Notes under the pieces: generated by a model
What the model was told of the DNA's origin: nothing
What the model saw: the letters and a program-made list of their open reading frames with translations, nothing else
The model's database searches: none
In this document: positions 8,772 through 10,992 of the stretch, piece by piece
How the letters are laid out: each line of letters begins with the position of its first letter
Numbering within the stretch: position 1 is the first letter of the stretch
Position numbers and translations under genes: made by a program
Assembly: GCA_900767495.1 (NCBI GenBank)
Contig: CAAFZH010000014.1
Coordinates: forward strand, 1-10,992
Reading direction: 5' to 3'
DNA from: Clostridia bacterium
GTDB lineage: Bacteria > Bacillota > Clostridia > Christensenellales > Borkfalkiaceae
DNA: 10,992 nucleotides

Positions 8772-9539
8772 TCAAGCCTCTTCGGCGATTATCTCTATCA
8801 AGATATCGTACTTACTGCCCAAAACGCCCGCAATCGTGTCTTTTCCGTCGTCGCCGCCGTCAAACTCCCATTTCCATTCGAGCATAAACGACCGCGAACT
8901 TTTTTCGTTTATTACCACGCCGCTTACCTCTAACCCGTTTTCGACTTCGGCAAGGGTCAGTTTCTTTCCTTCCGAAAATATCGTATATGCGACAGGCGGC
9001 AGCGACTCGCCGTTTCCATATCTGAATTTGAATTTTATTTTGCAATTTATATCCGCCGCGTTGGGATTGTTTACCATAAACATATAAGTCCCTTTTTCGC
9101 CGGGGCTGATTTTTCCGTTGCCGAAAACGTTCAGACTGCCCGTCGCGCCCCATTCGCCGTCCGCGTCGACAACGGTGAACTCGGGTATTATAGGCTCTTT
9201 TCTCTCGTGCGTAACCACTAAAAGCGATATGGCAGACGTTAAAAGCAATAATACCAGCGCAAAAATTATCAAAAACGAATAATCTCTTTGTACTTTACCT
9301 ACTAATACTCTCTTATCATATAAATATTTTCCGTCCGTAGCAAACGCGCCGTAAAGTCCTATCTGATTTGAGGCGACGCGTTTGCACGAGGCGAAACAAA
9401 CGTGATTTAAGTCGTACAACTTGCCGTTGCGCAAAAAACACATAAGCGCGCCGCCGTTATCGACGACCTTTTTACCGCCAATAAGCGGTCTTACCGAACC
9501 TTTTATCGGATTTTTAGTGTATCTTGCGTTTATTTGCAT
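8772..9539 (-). CDS. Membrane protein: cytoplasmic N-domain plus TasA-like ectodomain
   Basis: A 255-residue protein with an unusual layout for this family. Residues 1-86 are soluble and beta-like, with Cys34, Cys48 and Cys52, ending in YLYDKRVLVGKVQRD. One transmembrane helix follows (about 88-109), and residues 115-255 form a TasA-like domain: GKISPGEKGTYMFMVNNP (142-159), LTLAEVENGL (195-204) and LEWKWEFDGGDDGKDTIAGVLG (220-241, given here in outline), which match in order GTTGSMTFSI, KTLAELRDEL and IEWAWDFD...DTFLG of the first gene product. The start is supported by GGAG 8 nt upstream of the ATG at 9539, so the long N-terminus is real. With positive residues after the helix it may stay uncleaved as a membrane anchor or assembly base for the fibre; this is inference. 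The N-terminal domain is not recognised. Confidence 0.82.
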   Translation of the reverse strand: MQINARYTKNPIKGSVRPLIGGKKVVDNGGALMCFLRNGKLYDLNHVCFASCKRVASNQIGLYGAFATDGKYLYDKRVLVGKVQRDYSFLIIFALVLLLLTSAISLLVVTHERKEPIIPEFTVVDADGEWGATGSLNVFGNGKISPGEKGTYMFMVNNPNAADINCKIKFKFRYGNGESLPPVAYTIFSEGKKLTLAEVENGLEVSGVVINEKSSRSFMLEWKWEFDGGDDGKDTIAGVLGSKYDILIEIIAEEA

Positions 9540-9553
9540 AGTTGCGACTCCAA

Positions 9554-9567
9554 ACGGGTTTTCCCGT
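9554..9567 (-). promoter_or_regulatory. Small hairpin between first and second genes
   Basis: On the minus strand, a perfect 5-bp stem ACGGG/CCCGT with an AAAA loop lies between the TAA of the first gene (9582) and the GGAG ribosome binding site of the second (about 9550-9547). There is no U-tract after it, so it is a poor terminator. It may stabilise the 3' end of the major-subunit message or damp translation of the next gene, a common way to make one subunit much more abundant. Confidence 0.45.
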
Positions 9568-9581
9568 CAGTTTATTTTTTA

Positions 9582-10361
9582 TTACTCTTTTACCTGAGTT
9601 ACGGAAATATCGAGGGTAAACTCAAAAATAGTAGAAGTTCCGTCCTGTTTGGTGTATGTGTCATCCGTAGCGTTCGCATCGTTGGCTATTTTGCCAAGGA
9701 AGGTGTCGAGGGCGTCATTCGTTCCTACGCCGTTTGCGTCAAAATCCCATGCCCATTCGATAGTGTAGGTCGCCGCATTTGCGTAATCCGCGCCTGCCTC
9801 TACGGTTGCGTTAAGTTTAGCAAGTTCGTCTCTCAATTCCGCAAGAGTTTTGTTTTCGGCAACGGTGGTGGTAGTCGTATCTACGGTCTTTTTAAGAGCC
9901 CATTTAACGGGATAGTATTCATCGGGGGTCGCTTCGGGTGCTGCGGTGGTGGTCTTATATTTGAGTACCACGTCGCTCGTAACGTTCATCTTTACCTCGA
10001 TTTTCGCTTTAACTTCAGCCGTTCCGCCGATAGAGAAAGTCATCGAACCGGTCGTTCCGGGAGCGACTATGTTATCTGTGGTGGTAGTGTTTGCCTTTAC
10101 GGTTACTGTGCCGGTTTCGGCGTTTACGGTGCTGTTGGTGCCGTCATATTTGTATTCTTTACCGAGCAAATTTTTAGCGTCCGCGCTTACTTTAAAGCCC
10201 CATTTCGCTACGCTTGCTTTGCCCGAAGCGTTTTTCTTGGTTACGTACTTGGATAAGGTGTAACCGCCGAAACCGATTACGGCAACGAGCAAAAGTAAAA
10301 GCCCGATTACGAAAATCGATTTTCTGTTGTCTTTTTTCTGTGCGTTTTGTGTTTGTCTCAT
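9582..10361 (-). CDS. TasA/CalY-like fibre subunit, probable major matrix protein
   Basis: A 259-residue secreted protein when started at the ATG at 10361, which has GGAGG 8-9 nt upstream. An in-frame ATG at 10376 immediately precedes that Shine-Dalgarno and is rejected. N-terminus: basic residues, hydrophobic core (16-33), then GGYTLSKYVTKKNASGKASV, a SipW-type signal region. The mature part is beta-rich with no cysteine: KWGFKVSADA (53-62), an APGTTGSMTFSIGGTAEVKA block (100-119), KTLAELRDEL (171-180) and YTIEWAWDFD...DALDTFLGKIAND (199-228), ending in FEFTLDISVTQVKE. It is rich in Thr, with TTTT runs at 92-95 and 162-166. These features match SipW-dependent TasA/camelysin-type proteins that polymerise into biofilm fibres. 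First position in the operon, next to the regulated leader, fits the most highly expressed subunit. The family call is fairly firm; fibre formation is inferred. Confidence 0.82.
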   Translation of the reverse strand: MRQTQNAQKKDNRKSIFVIGLLLLLVAVIGFGGYTLSKYVTKKNASGKASVAKWGFKVSADAKNLLGKEYKYDGTNSTVNAETGTVTVKANTTTTDNIVAPGTTGSMTFSIGGTAEVKAKIEVKMNVTSDVVLKYKTTTAAPEATPDEYYPVKWALKKTVDTTTTTVAENKTLAELRDELAKLNATVEAGADYANAATYTIEWAWDFDANGVGTNDALDTFLGKIANDANATDDTYTKQDGTSTIFEFTLDISVTQVKE

Positions 10362-10369
10362 TTTGAGAA

Positions 10370-10375
10370 CCTCCA
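10370..10375 (-). promoter_or_regulatory. Ribosome binding site that fixes the first gene's start
   Basis: The minus strand reads ATGGAGGTTCTCAAAATG. GGAGG (10374-10370) is ideally placed 8 nt before the ATG at 10361. The outer ATG at 10376 overlaps this site and has no Shine-Dalgarno of its own, so the five extra residues MEVLK are not expected in the protein. Confidence 0.85.
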
Positions 10376-10425
10376 TAAAAATTTTTAAATTAACAATTCG
10401 ACTCGTCCCTTTCCCCCGTAAAACG

Positions 10426-10485
10426 AAAAAAAAGGTTGCAATCGTTACTTATACCGACTAATAGTATAAGCAAAAAATTGCAACC
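10426..10485 (-). terminator. Leader terminator 2 (promoter-distal), with U8 tract
   Basis: In the minus-strand transcript GGTTGCAAT (10485-10477) pairs with ATTGCAACC (10442-10434), enclosing a second stem GCTTATAC/GTATAAG-type (10470-10464 with 10454-10448). The outer stem is followed at once by eight U (10433-10426). It lies inside the leader, about 65 nt before the start codon of the first gene, so it can only act as a regulated attenuator of the operon. The A-rich run is on the plus strand, so it reads as a terminator only in the operon's direction. Confidence 0.75.
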
Positions 10486-10569
10486 GGGCGCACTTTTTTT
10501 TCAAAGAAAACAAAAAACCGGTTGCAAAACGTACCTGCATCAGGTACAATTTGCAACCGGGCGCACTTT
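10478..10569 (-). repeat. Tandem 19-bp direct repeat at the 5' foot of both leader terminators
   Basis: The plus-strand 19-mer TTGCAACCGGGCGCACTTT is identical at 10478-10496 and 10551-10569, 73 bp apart. In the transcript it reads AAAGUGCGCCCGGUUGCAA and supplies the 5' arm of each terminator plus about 10 nt before it. The loop regions between the copies differ, so selection has kept the flank and arm, which points to a shared regulatory interaction and not a recent simple duplication. Confidence 0.8.
10512..10560 (-). terminator. Leader terminator 1 (promoter-proximal)
   Basis: In the minus-strand transcript CCGGTTGCAAA (10560-10550) pairs perfectly over 11 bp with TTTGCAACCGG (10528-10518). 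Inside is a second 7-bp stem GTACCTG/CAGGTAC (10547-10541 with 10537-10531). Six U follow (10517-10512), then GUUUUC. It is strong by eye. Standing about 105 nt downstream of the promoter start and upstream of every operon gene, it must be conditionally avoided for the operon to be expressed. Confidence 0.8.
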
Positions 10570-10641
10570 CTTAAAATAAAAGTTCCTTGGCTTTGCGTCG
10601 CCGTCTCACAACGGTTTTGCCGATATTCATTTCGTTTTGCA
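10550..10641 (-). ncRNA. Candidate c-di-GMP-I (GEMM) type riboswitch aptamer
   Basis: The leader contains GGCAAAACC-GUU-GUGA-GAC-GG-CGACGCAAAGCC (10621-10589). This matches the first half of the GEMM-I consensus (GGCAAACC, hairpin with GNRA loop, then GGACGCAAAGCC), including the GUGA tetraloop, the GACGCAAAGCC strand and the GGC/GCC closing helix. Downstream, GCGCCCGGUUGC (10564-10553) resembles the usual 3' strand GCCGGGUUGC. UGCAA at 10641-10637 could pair with UUGCA at 10556-10552 to close the aptamer, and this would use the 5' arm of terminator 1, a normal ON-switch arrangement. Against the call: the canonical CUAA and ACAGC elements of the second half are not clear. It may be a divergent GEMM variant or another RNA that shares the core. 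Confidence 0.5.
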
Positions 10642-10669
10642 GATAAGTTCCTCGCCTATTTGCAATTCC

Positions 10670-10698
10670 ATTTTAACGCGAATCTCGTCGAATGTCAA
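10670..10698 (-). promoter_or_regulatory. Sigma-A promoter of the fibre operon
   Basis: On the minus strand a perfect -35 TTGACA (10698-10693) and a -10 TAAAAT (10675-10670) are separated by exactly 17 bp. Transcription should start near 10663, giving a leader of about 300 nt before the ATG at 10361. No comparable promoter is seen further down the operon, so this one probably drives all six genes. Confidence 0.85.
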
Positions 10699-10810
10699 CC
10701 GTTTATTTGTGAAATTTTAGTGAAATAATGGTTCTGAAATAAACGTAGGAGTGTAATGGCGTTGAGCCAAACCTATTTGATTTGATAGTACTTTTCCGCC
10801 GTTTTGACAT
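10699..10810. other. Gene-free spacer between tRNA terminator and operon promoter
   Basis: No gene, RNA or strong hairpin is seen. The minus strand is A/T-rich upstream of the -35 and contains TTTCAC twice (about 10716-10732), a possible UP-like or regulator site, but nothing specific can be named. Confidence 0.5.
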
Positions 10811-10839
10811 AAAAAAAGTCCGATAAAATCGGACTTTTT
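10811..10839 (-). terminator. Intrinsic terminator after tRNA-Gly
   Basis: AAAAAGTCCGAT (10813-10824) and ATCGGACTTTTT (10828-10839) form a perfect 12-bp stem with a 3-nt loop. In the minus direction the stem ends in a run of U (the A run starting at 10811), about 30 nt after the tRNA-Gly 3' end. It separates tRNA transcription from the fibre operon; the T run on the plus strand makes it potentially bidirectional. Confidence 0.85.
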
Positions 10840-10869
10840 CGGGCGGGCAACTTTTTTGTAGCCCTGATA

Positions 10870-10944
10870 TGGAGCGGGAAACGAGATTCGAACTCGCGAC
10901 ATTTGCCTTGGCAAGGCAACGCTCTACCACTGAGCCATTCCCGC
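10870..10944 (-). tRNA. tRNA-Gly (anticodon GCC)
   Basis: A complete cloverleaf on the minus strand: acceptor GCGGGAA (from 10944) with TTCCCGC, D-arm GGCTCAGTGGTAGAGC, anticodon stem TTGCC/GGCAA around loop TTGCCAA with anticodon GCC, T-arm GCGAG-TTCGAAT-CTCGT, discriminator T and an encoded CCA (10872-10870). Confidence 0.97.
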
Positions 10945-10948
10945 AGTC

Positions 10949-10992
10949 TGGTGGAAACAATAGGGCTCGAACCTATGACCCCCTGCTTGTAA
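10949..10992 (-). tRNA. tRNA-Val (anticodon UAC), 5' part cut by window edge
   Basis: Only the 3' part is in the window: loop TTACAA with anticodon TAC, stem GCAGG, variable loop GGGTC, T-arm ATAGG-TTCGAGC-CCTAT, acceptor TGTTTCC, A73 and encoded CCA (10951-10949). Four bases separate it from tRNA-Gly, so the two belong to one tRNA transcript whose promoter is outside the window. Confidence 0.9.

Noticed and set aside
10362..10376. Upstream ATG at 10376 as the start of the first gene
   Set aside because: It overlaps the GGAGG that serves the ATG at 10361 and has no ribosome binding site of its own.
10426..10560. Integron attC sites, transposon ends or a CRISPR fragment
   Set aside because: Two nested palindromes with a shared flank could suggest these, but both end in U-tracts in the operon's direction within a promoter leader, no integrase or transposase is nearby, and the spacing is not that of a CRISPR array.
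10522..10960. Short open frames on both strands in the leader and tRNA region
   Set aside because: They overlap tRNA-Gly, the terminators or the promoter, and have no start signals.

Overview
The window looks like the chromosome of an uncultured low-to-mid GC, Gram-positive (Bacillota) bacterium, probably a gut-type Clostridia. The grounds are strong AGGAGG-type ribosome binding sites, a consensus sigma-A promoter, an ER-type (SipW-like) signal peptidase with its TasA/CalY-like substrates, and tRNA genes with encoded CCA. A finer placement (for example Christensenellales) would be a guess.

All genes are on the minus strand, so transcription runs from high to low coordinates. At the right edge are the 3' part of tRNA-Val(UAC) and a complete tRNA-Gly(GCC), followed by an intrinsic terminator (about 10811-10839). 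A textbook promoter at 10670-10698 then starts a leader of about 300 nt. The leader holds a core that resembles the first half of a c-di-GMP-I (GEMM) riboswitch, and then two intrinsic terminators in tandem. Each terminator opens with the same 19-nt sequence.

After the leader comes a tightly packed six-gene operon: a TasA/CalY-like probable major fibre subunit (9582-10361); a membrane protein that carries a TasA-like ectodomain behind an N-terminal cytoplasmic domain (8772-9539); a SipW-type signal peptidase (8177-8752); a second SipW-substrate-like protein (7447-8187); a third exported protein (6441-7421); and a giant surface protein of about 1,990 residues (442-6426) with about 15 GLUG-type glycine repeats, a Big_2-like stretch and a Listeria-Bacteroides-type repeat. 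Gaps between the genes are -11 to +42 bp, and the only visible promoter lies upstream of the first gene.

The inferred picture is a dedicated surface-fibre or biofilm-matrix locus. The signal peptidase processes the co-encoded substrates, the small subunits build or cap a fibre, and the giant protein is an adhesin or scaffold. Transcription into the operon would be gated in the leader by conditional termination, plausibly by c-di-GMP.

Two starts are revised here. The first gene starts at 10361, because the upstream ATG overlaps the Shine-Dalgarno. The giant gene most likely starts at a non-canonical ATA at 6426 rather than at the GTG at 6384. The left 441 bases hold no gene, but are dense in palindromic intergenic repeats.
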